Source: Vibrio penaeicida (lineage in GTDB: Bacteria; Pseudomonadota; Gammaproteobacteria; Enterobacterales; Vibrionaceae). From it: DNA of 64,000 nt. Each line of letters starts with the position of its first letter. The stretch's first letter is position 1. The position numbers and the translations under genes are program-made. Where the stretch lies: positions 62,001-126,000 of the forward strand of contig NZ_JAUYVM010000016.1 in NCBI RefSeq assembly GCF_030689305.1, given 5' to 3'. A model generated the notes under the pieces. That model did not search any database. It had not been told where the DNA came from and saw nothing but the letters and a program-made list of their open reading frames with translations. Shown piece by piece: positions 25,564 through 34,261 of this stretch.

Positions 25564-26703
25564 TTACTTTGGATACAGTTTTCCGTCAACGACGACCCCT
25601 TGGCAAGCATACTCATCATCCAAAATAGTGATGGCGGCACGAAACCCTTTTGCAAGATATCCAAGTGTATCTTGATGCATCGCTTTGGCTGGGTATGTCG
25701 ATGCCATTTTTAGCGCTTCTTCTTCCTGAATTCCCCATTGGATGACATTGGCGACCGACTGATCCATGCCAATGTGCGCGCCCGCTAAACTGCCTTGAGT
25801 ATTCACCAGTTTTCCATCAACGACTCGTACTGTTTCATCATTTAGAACAAAGGTGTCCTTTTGGCTGCCTACTGTTGCCATGGCATCTGTAACGATAAAG
25901 AGCTTTCCAGCTGGTTTACTACGGTGAGCCAATAGCGCGCTGTTTTCTGAAACATGGATACCATCAGTGATAATAGAGCACCAAGTGTCGTCATTAAGAA
26001 GTGCCGTTCCAACAACACCAGGCTCTCTACCTTCCAATGGGGACATGGCGTTGTACAAATGCGTAAACCCATTTACGTAGCGAATTTTTTCACTATGTAG
26101 CTGGGCTTGAATAGCATTGCTATGACCACAAGAAACGATGACTTTCTTTTCAGAGAGCCAACTCAATACTTCAGTGGTCACCATCTCAGGGGCGAGCGTA
26201 ACCAAGGTAGCACCAGAGCTGAGCCAAGGCATGGCTTCAAGCTCCGTGACCGATGGAGCATAAAAGTGTTTGTCGTCGTGTGCGCCTTTTTTTTCTGGGT
26301 TGAGCCAAGGACCCTCTAAGTGAACCCCCAGAACGCCTGCAATTTTGTCTCGAATCGCGGCTTCGGCTGCAATAAGAGCGTGTTCCATTTTCTCCTTGCT
26401 ATCACTGATCAAAGTAGGGAGAAGATAGGCGGTACCGTGTTTTCGGTGTGCCCGGCAAATGGTTTGTATGCCTTCTATATCGGTATCTTGGTTGAACATG
26501 ACACCACCCCCACCATTGACTTGTATATCTACAAAACCTGGGGTGAGTGTACAATTGTGATAGTCATGGATTTGAGCATCTTTAGGAATGAATTCTTGGG
26601 AGACAACACCTAATATTTCATTGTTTTGCCAAAGGATGGCTGAGTTCAAATGGAAGCGTTCACCATCAAAAATCCGTTTTGCTGAAATGGCTTGTAGAGT
26701 CAT
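25564..26703 (-). CDS. nagA: N-acetylglucosamine-6-phosphate deacetylase
   Basis: A 379-residue amidohydrolase that removes acetate from GlcNAc-6-P to give glucosamine-6-P. Visible motifs: PGFVDIQVNGGGGVMFN at about 55-70, LEGPWLNPEKKGAHD (metal-binding Glu), VSCGHSNA and FTHLYNAMSPLEGREPG (His ligands), and the catalytic Asp in FIVTDAMATVG. It is the third gene of nanE-nanK-nagA, starting 9 bases after nanK. NagB is not encoded nearby, so GlcN-6-P must be deaminated by an enzyme encoded elsewhere. Confidence 0.95.
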   Translation of the reverse strand: MTLQAISAKRIFDGERFHLNSAILWQNNEILGVVSQEFIPKDAQIHDYHNCTLTPGFVDIQVNGGGGVMFNQDTDIEGIQTICRAHRKHGTAYLLPTLISDSKEKMEHALIAAEAAIRDKIAGVLGVHLEGPWLNPEKKGAHDDKHFYAPSVTELEAMPWLSSGATLVTLAPEMVTTEVLSWLSEKKVIVSCGHSNAIQAQLHSEKIRYVNGFTHLYNAMSPLEGREPGVVGTALLNDDTWCSIITDGIHVSENSALLAHRSKPAGKLFIVTDAMATVGSQKDTFVLNDETVRVVDGKLVNTQGSLAGAHIGMDQSVANVIQWGIQEEEALKMASTYPAKAMHQDTLGYLAKGFRAAITILDDEYACQGVVVDGKLYPK

Positions 26704-26712
26704 AAAGTATCC

Positions 26713-27594
26713 TTACTTCATAAATTGAAATGCAGCACCCAGTAAACAAGCATCGTAATCACCCTTGGCGCTATAAAGGGGAACGTGAAATGGAGGAGGG
26801 GATTGTTGAACATATTTTTCAACGGCAGCGAGATAACCACTCGCGAGCCCAATACCGCCGCCAATAACAATGGCATCCAAATCCAAGCTTGCTTTTAGAT
26901 TGAGACACAAAGCCGCCACTGCTTTCGCACTTTTGTTAATGATGGCTTGTGCATGTGGGTTCTGTGGTGCGATTTCGAAGAGTTCAACGTTACTGATGTC
27001 TTTGCCCAGCTCTGGCTGAATGCTTTTTTTTACTTGGCGCTGAATCGCTTTTCCTGAGGCGATGGCTTCGACACACCCGGTTTGACCACACCCGCAAGGT
27101 GCACCATTGATGTCGACCACGGTGTGACCGATATGCCCTGCAAAGTTGTTGGCACCTTTATGGAGCTTACCATTCAAGACCAAGCCTCCGCCCACCCCTG
27201 TTGAAACGGTAACGTAAGCAATATTCTGAATGGGAGTATCCAACTGCAAGTACTCGTACCATGCTGCTGCCTGAGCATCATTTAGCATCGAGACAGGTTT
27301 ATTGCATAAAGCTTCTAGAGCGCGATGCAAAGGAAATGGAGCAGGAAAAGATAGGGTATCTGGATTGATTGAGGTTATCCCCGCATGGCTTACCCACCCT
27401 GTTGTTGAAATACCTATTTTCTTTACTTGAGGAAGCCAACCCTGACAGTGCTGAAGAATATGTTGGGCAAACTGTTCTGCGGATTGTGCTTCTGGTGTTG
27501 GAATCTGTATCCGTTCAATCAGGGATGACGTAGAAAGGTCGACCAATCCGAGCGCTATCTTTGTTCCTCCAATATCGATGGCCAGTACTTTCAT
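26713..27594 (-). CDS. nanK: N-acetylmannosamine kinase (ROK family)
   Basis: A 293-residue ROK kinase that phosphorylates ManNAc at C6. The N-terminus VLAIDIGGTKIALGLVD is the ATP phosphate loop; GHIGHTVVDINGAPCGCGQTGC has the ROK zinc motif (CGCGQTGC) with the metal His. Sugar contacts are in the SMLNDAQAAAWYEY segment. Its ATG overlaps the nanE stop by four bases, so translation of the two is coupled. Length and operon place fit NanK. Confidence 0.94.
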   Translation of the reverse strand: MKVLAIDIGGTKIALGLVDLSTSSLIERIQIPTPEAQSAEQFAQHILQHCQGWLPQVKKIGISTTGWVSHAGITSINPDTLSFPAPFPLHRALEALCNKPVSMLNDAQAAAWYEYLQLDTPIQNIAYVTVSTGVGGGLVLNGKLHKGANNFAGHIGHTVVDINGAPCGCGQTGCVEAIASGKAIQRQVKKSIQPELGKDISNVELFEIAPQNPHAQAIINKSAKAVAALCLNLKASLDLDAIVIGGGIGLASGYLAAVEKYVQQSPPPFHVPLYSAKGDYDACLLGAAFQFMK

Positions 27595-28313
27595 GATTGT
27601 GCTCCTACTGCTTGAGTGGCGGAATTAAACCAGCCCGTCACTACCTCTAATCGGGTTAAAGCGGATCCCACTGTTACGGCGACTGCACCGTGTTCTATCG
27701 CCTTTGCGGCAAGTTCGGGAGTGTTATAGCGCCCTTCTGCCATCGTAAAGAATCCCGCTTTCGAAAACTGTTTTACGAGTTGCAAATCTGGCTCATTAGG
27801 CACTTCGCCTTCTACGTACCCCGATAAGGTGGTTCCCACGATATCAACATGGTGGTTGTGTGCCCAAAGACCATCCTCAAAGCATGAGCAATCTGCCATG
27901 GCAATACAGCCCGCATTTTTTATGGCTTCGAAGATCTTTTCCCGGCTTTCGGGGCGAGGTCGGTTTGTCGCATCGAATGCAATGACGGTAGCGCCTGCAT
28001 CTGCTAATGATTCTACGTCTGACAAAAATGGTGTAATACGCACCTGGCTATCCGTTAAATCTCTTTTCACTATTCCAATTATAGGAATGCTCACAACTTT
28101 GGATACGGCTTCAACGTTCTCTATCCCTTCGATGCGAAGCGCTTTAGCTCCAGCTTGTTGTACAGACAAAGCCATAGTGGAAATAATGTGGGAATTGTCC
28201 ATTGGGCTTCCCACCACAGGTTGTATAGAGACGACGGTTTGCCCTTGCAGTAGCGCTCGAATGCGATTGCTTTTTTCAATGTTCTTCACAATGACCTCAA
28301 TAAAATTTGCCAT
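27591..28313 (-). CDS. nanE: N-acetylmannosamine-6-phosphate 2-epimerase
   Basis: A 240-residue TIM-barrel enzyme converting ManNAc-6-P to GlcNAc-6-P. Typical blocks: VSIQPVVGSPMDN near residue 30, IPIIGIVKRDL (active-site Lys, about 75-85), FDATNRPRP, MADCSCFEDG and EGRYNTPE near 195. First gene of the minus-strand operon nanE-nanK-nagA, divergent from siaP. The shared 256-base gap holds a probable NanR operator. Confidence 0.95.
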   Translation of the reverse strand: MANFIEVIVKNIEKSNRIRALLQGQTVVSIQPVVGSPMDNSHIISTMALSVQQAGAKALRIEGIENVEAVSKVVSIPIIGIVKRDLTDSQVRITPFLSDVESLADAGATVIAFDATNRPRPESREKIFEAIKNAGCIAMADCSCFEDGLWAHNHHVDIVGTTLSGYVEGEVPNEPDLQLVKQFSKAGFFTMAEGRYNTPELAAKAIEHGAVAVTVGSALTRLEVVTGWFNSATQAVGAQS

Positions 28314-28448
28314 GAAATCAAGTTAAAAGCCGCTATGAAACTGAGAAGCGATACTCAAACGTGACTTGTTGCTTATTCATTCAACTTGGTTAGAAACGAG
28401 TAGATTTGATGAAATTTTGCTCGCTCTCACATTTTGATAAATGACATT

Positions 28449-28521
28449 TTGAAAATAATCTTCATTGTTATAATAATTCTTGGTGAATATTTTTTTCAAC
28501 TAAAAAAGAGATTTTTTTCAA
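28449..28521. promoter_or_regulatory. Probable NanR operator region between nanE and siaP
   Basis: Arms TTGAAAATAATCTTC (28449-28463) and GAATATTTTTTTCAA (28485-28499) are inverted repeats matching at 13 of 15 positions. A third copy of the right arm, GAGATTTTTTTCAA, follows at 28508-28521. Their place in the divergent nan promoter region, with an RpiR-type nanR in the same cluster, suggests repressor binding to both operons. Confidence 0.5.
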
Positions 28522-28569
28522 AATGTCGTGAGCATGAAAATGCAGCGGCACAAACAAAAGGGAAAAGCG

Positions 28570-29535
28570 ATGAAAGCCATCAATAAATTGACATTGGCAA
28601 TGCTGGCACTTGGATGTGCTCTATCAGCCCAAGCGGCGACTACATTGAAAATGGGAATGCAGGCATCTGTTGGGTCTGTTGAATACACATCGGCCAAGCT
28701 TTTAGCCGATACAGTCGAAGAAATGAGTAAAGGCGAGTTGAAGATTACGTTGTACCCAAGTGCACAACTTGGCGACGACCGCGCGATGTTACAGCAATTG
28801 TCACTCGGTGACTTGGACATCACCTATGCAGAATTTGGCCGTATGGGGCTTTGGATACCAAGAGCGGAAGCAGTAACACTCCCGTACGTAGCAAAAGATT
28901 ATGAGCACCTTCGTCGTATGTTTGATTCGGAGTTTGGTCAGGGAATTCGACAAGAAATGCTGACGAAGTTCCAATGGCGAGCGCTGGATACATGGTACAA
29001 CGGCACTCGACAAACAACCTCTAATCGACCGCTAAAATCGATCAGTGATTTCAAAGGTTTAAAGCTGCGTGTGCCGAATGCCAAACCTAACCTGAATTAC
29101 GCTAAGTTGTCTGGCGCTTCCCCAACACCAATGGCGTTTTCCGAAGTGTACCTTGCGTTGCAAACCAACGCAGTAGACGGGCAAGAAAACCCGTTACCAA
29201 CCATTAAGACGATGAAGTTTTATGAGGTACAAGAAAATTTAGCCCTCACTAACCATATCGTGAACGACCAAATGGTCATCATTTCTGAAAATACGTGGCA
29301 GAAGCTGTCTAGCGATCAGCAAAAAATCGTTTCGGATGCCGTTGCTAAAGCTGGAGAAGCGCATACCGCTTCCGTGAAAAAGCAAGAGTCTGAATTGGTT
29401 TCTTTCTTTGAATCAAAAGGCGTGAACGTGACTTACCCTGAGCTTTCACCGTTCCGCGAGGCGATGCAACCTTTGTACGCCGAGTTTGAAGAGAAAGTAG
29501 GTCAACCTATTGTGAAGCAACTTGCTGCGATGTAA
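28570..29535 (+). CDS. siaP: Sialic acid TRAP transporter solute-binding protein
   Basis: 321 residues from the ATG at 28570; an earlier in-frame start at 28528 would place a charged stretch before the signal peptide. Cleavage is expected after LSAQA (about residue 22). The mature protein has the DctP fold; LKLRVPNAKPN has the Arg that clamps the sialate carboxylate, followed by PTPMAFSEVYLALQTNAVDG. The linked nan genes make N-acetylneuraminate the near-certain ligand. First gene of siaPQM-nanA-lyase, and possibly through nanR. Confidence 0.94.
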   Translation: MKAINKLTLAMLALGCALSAQAATTLKMGMQASVGSVEYTSAKLLADTVEEMSKGELKITLYPSAQLGDDRAMLQQLSLGDLDITYAEFGRMGLWIPRAEAVTLPYVAKDYEHLRRMFDSEFGQGIRQEMLTKFQWRALDTWYNGTRQTTSNRPLKSISDFKGLKLRVPNAKPNLNYAKLSGASPTPMAFSEVYLALQTNAVDGQENPLPTIKTMKFYEVQENLALTNHIVNDQMVIISENTWQKLSSDQQKIVSDAVAKAGEAHTASVKKQESELVSFFESKGVNVTYPELSPFREAMQPLYAEFEEKVGQPIVKQLAAM

Positions 29536-29589
29536 GTGTTTTTAGACAGTCTGGCTGGCACGTTGTATCTGCCAGCCATGGAGCCTCAA

Positions 29590-30084
29590 ATGCTACAAAA
29601 GATCACAAGAAATATTGAAGAAATCATCACGGTACCACTGATGCTCGTTTTACTGGTTGTGCTCACTTGGCAAATCGGGACGCGTTGGTTATTGGATGAT
29701 CCTTCTTTGTGGAGCGAAGAACTGGCGAGAGTGCTGTTTATGTACATGGCGCTGATTGGTTGCGCCATCGCCATTAAAAGCAGCACCCACGTTAACATCA
29801 CGTTCTTTTCAGACAAACTGCCCGAGAAGGTTCGCTTGATTTTGGTGCTTTCTCTTGAGTTGGCGGTACTCCTTTCCATTTTTGCCATCATCTACCTTGG
29901 TTATCAACACGTTCAGCGAACGGCGTTTTTTGAATTGATCACGCTGGAGATCTCAAGCAAATGGATGAATTACAGCTTGCCCCTAGGGGGACTGTTTATG
30001 GTCGTTCGCCAACTGCAAAAGATGGTCTGTCTAGTGGCGGATTTTCGCCACACTCACCGTTCAGCAAGCACTGAAAGCATATAA
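29590..30084 (+). CDS. siaQ: Sialic acid TRAP transporter small permease
   Basis: 164 residues from the ATG at 29590 with GGAG six bases before it; a GTG at 29536 directly after the siaP stop is possible but has no ribosome site. Four TM helices in DctQ pattern (WLLDDPSLWSEELARVLFMY; GCAIAIKSSTHVNITFF). It is separate from the large subunit gene, as in V. cholerae SiaQ and unlike the fused SiaQM of Haemophilus. Confidence 0.92.
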   Translation: MLQKITRNIEEIITVPLMLVLLVVLTWQIGTRWLLDDPSLWSEELARVLFMYMALIGCAIAIKSSTHVNITFFSDKLPEKVRLILVLSLELAVLLSIFAIIYLGYQHVQRTAFFELITLEISSKWMNYSLPLGGLFMVVRQLQKMVCLVADFRHTHRSASTESI

Positions 30085-30093
30085 GGAGATAGC

Positions 30094-31377
30094 ATGGCAA
30101 CTTCAATTTTTGGCTGGTTAGCGCTGTTATTTGCAGGGATGCCAGTGGGTTTTTCACTCATTTTTGTTGCTTTGGTTTTTCTGGTTGTCACCAGTAGCCC
30201 AGGTATCAATTTTGCGGCGCAGCAAATGCTGGGTGGCATTAATAATTTCACACTTTTAGCGGTGCCTTTTTTTGTTCTAACAGGGCATTTAATGAACAGC
30301 GCAGGCATTACCGAACGCATTTTTAACTTTGCAAAATCCATGGTCGGGCACGTAACGGGTAGTCTTGGGCATGTGAATATTATGGCGAGCTTGTTGTTCT
30401 CAGGCATGTCGGGTTCTGCGCTTGCTGATGCCGGAGGGCTTGGTCAGCTCGAGATAAAGTCAATGCGAGACGCCAAGTATGATGATGACTTTGCTGGTGG
30501 GTTAACGGCGGCTTCGTGCATTATTGGTCCTTTAGTTCCTCCTTCTATCCCATTAGTGATTTACGGTGTCGTCTCTAACACGTCAATTGGTGCGCTGTTT
30601 TTGGCTGGTGCCATTCCAGGCCTTCTTTGCTGTATCGCGCTGATGGTGATGAGCTACTTCATCTGTAAAAAGCGTGGTTACATGACGTTACCCAAAGCCT
30701 CGCGCAAAGCTCAGCTCACCTCATTCAAAGAGGCATTTTTGTCTTTGCTGACGCCAGTGATCATCATTGGGGGCATTTTTTCCGGTAAGTTCACGCCAAC
30801 AGAAGCGGCTGTTGTTTCGTCGTTATACGCTCTGTTTTTAGGTACGGTTGTGTACAAGCAGCTCACCATTAGTGGGTTTATTGATGTACTAAAAGACACC
30901 ATAAACACAACGGCGGTGGTTGCTTTGATGGTCATGGGGGTAACGGTATTTGGTTGGATTGTGGCGCGGGAGCAATTGCCTCAAATGCTGGCTGAATACT
31001 TCCTTACCATCAGCGAAAATCCTTTGGTTCTGCTGCTTCTGATTAATCTGCTTCTGCTTTTCCTCGGTACGTTTATTGAATCGTTAGCCCTTCTTCTGCT
31101 ACTGGTTCCGTTTTTGGTACCTGTGGCCAGTGCGGTAGGAATTGATCCCGTTCATTTTGGCGTAATGGCGATCCTCAATTTGATGATCGGGATATTAACG
31201 CCACCAATGGGAATGGCGCTTTATGTTGTATCTCGAGTGGGAGATATCCCATTCCACACCTTAACCCGAGGGGTTATTCCCTTGCTGGTACCGCTCTTTA
31301 TTGTGCTGATTCTCGTGGCGGTCTTTCCTCAAATCACTCTGTTCCTTCCAGAACTGTTTCTCAACTACGGACAATAA
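30094..31377 (+). CDS. siaM: Sialic acid TRAP transporter large permease
   Basis: A 427-residue DctM-type membrane protein with about 12 hydrophobic segments that couples Na+ entry to sialate import. It has the family blocks VPFFVLTGHLMNSAGITERIF, SGMSGSALADAGGLGQ and GPLVPPSIPLVIYGV. AAGGAGA seven bases before the ATG gives strong initiation. It begins 9 bases after siaQ. Confidence 0.95.
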   Translation: MATSIFGWLALLFAGMPVGFSLIFVALVFLVVTSSPGINFAAQQMLGGINNFTLLAVPFFVLTGHLMNSAGITERIFNFAKSMVGHVTGSLGHVNIMASLLFSGMSGSALADAGGLGQLEIKSMRDAKYDDDFAGGLTAASCIIGPLVPPSIPLVIYGVVSNTSIGALFLAGAIPGLLCCIALMVMSYFICKKRGYMTLPKASRKAQLTSFKEAFLSLLTPVIIIGGIFSGKFTPTEAAVVSSLYALFLGTVVYKQLTISGFIDVLKDTINTTAVVALMVMGVTVFGWIVAREQLPQMLAEYFLTISENPLVLLLLINLLLLFLGTFIESLALLLLLVPFLVPVASAVGIDPVHFGVMAILNLMIGILTPPMGMALYVVSRVGDIPFHTLTRGVIPLLVPLFIVLILVAVFPQITLFLPELFLNYGQ

Positions 31378-31393
31378 TTAGGACACATTCAAA

Positions 31394-32293
31394 ATGAAAA
31401 AATTAACAGGGTTGATTGCTGCACCCCATACACCTTTCGACCTAAACAATCAGGTGAACCTAGAGGTTATCGATCAAATTGCTGAACTGCTTATAGAGCA
31501 AGGTGTGTCAGGGGCATATATCTGCGGCACAACAGGAGAAGGGGTTCATTGTTCAGTAGAAGAACGCAAGCTAATTGCTGAGCGCTGGGTTGAGGCTTGC
31601 CGCGGCAAATTGGACATTATTGTCCATACAGGTGCGCTGAGCATCGTCGATACACTTGATCTAACTCGTCATGCCGACACGTTAGATGTGCTCGCCACTT
31701 CTGCGATTGGTCCGTGTTTTTTCAAGCCAGCCAACGTTGATGAGTTGGTTGACTACTGCGCTCAAGTGGCGAGCGCTTCACCATCAAAAGGGTTTTATTA
31801 TTACCATTCGGGAATGTCCGGTGTGAATGTCGACTTAGAGCAGTTTCTCATTGAAGGGAATAAGCGAATCCCCAATCTATCCGGTGCAAAATTCAATCAT
31901 TCCGATCTCTATGACTACCAGAGATGCATTCGGGTTGCGGATGGGAAGTTTGATGTGCCTTTTTGCATCGATGAATTTTTACCGGCGGGGTTGGCAGTCG
32001 GTGCGGTGGGAGCGGTCGGCAGCACCTACAACTATGCGGCGCCGTTATACCTGAAGATCATTGAATCCTTCCACAAAGGCGATCATCAAGAGGTGGCTCG
32101 GTTAATGGATGCTGTGATTGCGGTTATTCGTGTTCTGGTGGAATACGGGGGCGTAGCGGCAGGAAAAGTTGCCATGCAACTGCACGGGATTGATGTTGGG
32201 AACCCGCGCTCGCCGATCAGAGCGCTAACGGAAGCACAGAAGCAGGATGTGCTATTCAAGCTACGCCATGCTGGCTTTTTGGATGCGGTATGA
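31394..32293 (+). CDS. nanA: N-acetylneuraminate lyase (Vibrio NanA type)
   Basis: A 299-residue DHDPS-superfamily aldolase that splits Neu5Ac into ManNAc and pyruvate. The start KKLTGLIAAPHTPFD, the pyruvate-binding GTTGEG (in place of GSTGEN), the Tyr in FYYYHSGMSGV and the Schiff-base Lys in SGAKFNHSDLYDY are in place. It is of the lineage that I recall from V. cholerae NanA and animal lyases. It begins 16 bases after siaM and its stop overlaps the next gene by four bases. Confidence 0.9.
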   Translation: MKKLTGLIAAPHTPFDLNNQVNLEVIDQIAELLIEQGVSGAYICGTTGEGVHCSVEERKLIAERWVEACRGKLDIIVHTGALSIVDTLDLTRHADTLDVLATSAIGPCFFKPANVDELVDYCAQVASASPSKGFYYYHSGMSGVNVDLEQFLIEGNKRIPNLSGAKFNHSDLYDYQRCIRVADGKFDVPFCIDEFLPAGLAVGAVGAVGSTYNYAAPLYLKIIESFHKGDHQEVARLMDAVIAVIRVLVEYGGVAAGKVAMQLHGIDVGNPRSPIRALTEAQKQDVLFKLRHAGFLDAV

Positions 32294-33189
32294 ATGACGG
32301 CGAACAGATGACGAAGGACAAACGTATGGAAGGCATCTTTATTCCACTCATGACACCCTTTAGCCCAATAGGGGAATTGGAATACGACAAGCTTGAAGGC
32401 ATGGTTGAGCATCATATCTCGCAGGGGGTACACGGTTTTTACATTGGTGGCAGTTCTTCTGAGTGTTTTATGATGAGTATTTTAGAACGACAAAGAGTGT
32501 TGAAAACGGTAGCACATATTGTCAATAATCGAGTGCCGTTGATTGCTCATGTTGGGGCGATTGCGTTAATCGATGTACGTTTACTGATCGATACCGCGCA
32601 AAATGAAGGGTATCAAGTGATCTCAGCAACGCCGCCTTTTTATTACGGCTTCACCCCCCAAGAAGTGACCTATTACTATCAATCTATTCTCGATTACACA
32701 GATGTCCCGTTATTGCTGTACAACATCCCGGGAACCACTGGGGTAACATTTACCCATCAGACGCTTTTGAATCTATCGGCAATGGATAACGTGATTGGCA
32801 TAAAGCACACCACGCACGATATGTTTTTCATCGAAAGGCTAAGGCAACTTCAGCCGAATAGCCTCATCTTTCATGGTGAAGATTCTATGTTGGTTAATGG
32901 TCTACAAATGGGGGCTAGTGGTGGCATAGGAACGACGTATAATTTGATGGTCGCGAAGTATGTGGCGATTTTTGAAGCGATGAAGCAAGGAGACACGGAA
33001 AAAGCCATGGATTTACAGCATCAAGTTAATCGGGTTACTGAAGTGCTGTTAGAGGCTGGGTTATATCAGAGTGTCAAGTTTGCTATGGGAGAGTTGGGAA
33101 TCGACTATGGTCAGTGTCGAGAACCATTTTTACCTCTATCCAAAGCGCGTAAAACGCGAGTTATGGAATGTTTGGCGCGTTCGTATTGA
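32290..33189 (+). CDS. Second N-acetylneuraminate lyase-like aldolase (E. coli NanA-like)
   Basis: A 299-residue DHDPS-superfamily protein translationally coupled to nanA by an ATGA overlap; a downstream Met (residue 7) could also start it. It is only distantly similar to the preceding lyase. Its motifs instead recall E. coli NanA: GGSSSECFMMS, LLYNIPGTTGV (active Tyr), GIKHTTHDMF (Schiff-base Lys) and GGIGTTYNLM. All catalytic positions are present, so it should be active. Possible roles are use of another sialic acid form or of a different keto-deoxy acid. Substrate unproven. Confidence 0.82.
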   Translation: MNDGEQMTKDKRMEGIFIPLMTPFSPIGELEYDKLEGMVEHHISQGVHGFYIGGSSSECFMMSILERQRVLKTVAHIVNNRVPLIAHVGAIALIDVRLLIDTAQNEGYQVISATPPFYYGFTPQEVTYYYQSILDYTDVPLLLYNIPGTTGVTFTHQTLLNLSAMDNVIGIKHTTHDMFFIERLRQLQPNSLIFHGEDSMLVNGLQMGASGGIGTTYNLMVAKYVAIFEAMKQGDTEKAMDLQHQVNRVTEVLLEAGLYQSVKFAMGELGIDYGQCREPFLPLSKARKTRVMECLARSY

Positions 33190-33280
33190 GGTTGTTCGAG
33201 TATAGACCTGCTATTACTGTATTTGACGAGATGAGTCTGATACCTTTATCCACGCCGTTACCAACGAAAAAGAGAGTATT

Positions 33281-34114
33281 GTGAGCCTACCCAAAAATTT
33301 ACTCGTTCGTCTTCGAGCGAACACTGAACCATTGAGTAAGAAACTACGTTTAGTAGCCGATTATGTTTTGGATAATGCTCATGATGTCCAGTTTCAAACC
33401 ATCACAGATTTAGCGCGTAATTCTCAAACCAGTGAAGCGACAGTGGTGAGGTTATGTCGTGATATGGGTTACAAAGGCTATTCAGACTTTAGGATGGCGT
33501 TGGCGGTCGATCTTAGCCAAAACCCGCGAGAAAAACAGGTTGAGATGGAAGGCGATATTTGCCATATCTCAGCCCAAAGCGCAGTGGCAAGCTTGCAAGA
33601 TACCGCCCAAATTATTGACCGAAAAGCGCTAAAAAGAGTGTGTAATCTGGTTCATGAATCCCAATACATCAGTTGCGTTGGGGTTGGAGCATCAAGCATT
33701 GTGGGGCGCTATTTGGCGTTCAGATTATTGCGAATTGGCAAGAAAGTCACCATGTTTGAAGATACACATTTAGCGGCAATGAACGCTGTTCGAAGTACTC
33801 AAGGCGATCTCTGGTTTGCGATTTCGAGTTCGGGATCAACCAAAGAAGTTGTCCATGCGGTTAGGCAAGCACATCAACGTGATACGCCCGTTATTTCTCT
33901 TACCAACATTACGCATAGTGCGCTGTCATCTATATCGACAGAATCGCTTATTGCAGCAAGACCAGAAGGGCCGCTAACGGGTGGAGCCTTTGCTTCTAAA
34001 GTAGGGGCGTTATTGTTGGTTGATGTTTTGGTTAACACCTTGCTGGAACAATACCCAGAATACGCGGAATCGGTTGTTGATACAGCCGAGGTGGTGATGC
34101 CTCTGATGATCTGA
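33281..34114 (+). CDS. nanR: MurR/RpiR-family regulator, probable NanR
   Basis: A 277-residue regulator starting at a GTG. N-terminal RpiR helix-turn-helix (about 20-80; NSQTSEATVVRLCRDMGYKGYSDF) and C-terminal SIS sugar-phosphate domain (about 125-260; VGVGASSIVGRYLAFRL, FAISSSGSTKE). Vibrio NanR of this type represses the nan genes and responds to ManNAc-6-P. The position at the end of the sia operon, 91 bases downstream, fits. It ends before a bidirectional terminator shared with metQ. Confidence 0.9.
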   Translation: MSLPKNLLVRLRANTEPLSKKLRLVADYVLDNAHDVQFQTITDLARNSQTSEATVVRLCRDMGYKGYSDFRMALAVDLSQNPREKQVEMEGDICHISAQSAVASLQDTAQIIDRKALKRVCNLVHESQYISCVGVGASSIVGRYLAFRLLRIGKKVTMFEDTHLAAMNAVRSTQGDLWFAISSSGSTKEVVHAVRQAHQRDTPVISLTNITHSALSSISTESLIAARPEGPLTGGAFASKVGALLLVDVLVNTLLEQYPEYAESVVDTAEVVMPLMI

Positions 34115-34190
34115 TTCTCTTATAGTCCGGTTCACTTATGGTCCGATAGTATCTAAGGTTAAGAACTGGATGTTCTGAAAATCAGGAAAT

Positions 34191-34219
34191 AAAAAAGGCT
34201 AACCGAAGTTAGCCTTTTT
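34191..34219. terminator. Bidirectional terminator between nanR and metQ
   Basis: AAAAAGGCTAAC and GTTAGCCTTTTT pair around CGAA, with T tracts on both strands, between convergent genes. Confidence 0.9.
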
Positions 34220-34261
34220 AATGAACGAGATAAATCTAAAGAAATGTGTGAAACGGTATAA

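Noticed and set aside
27829..28326. 165-residue plus-strand frame
   Set aside because: Wholly antisense to nanE, whose protein is clearly conserved; a shadow frame.
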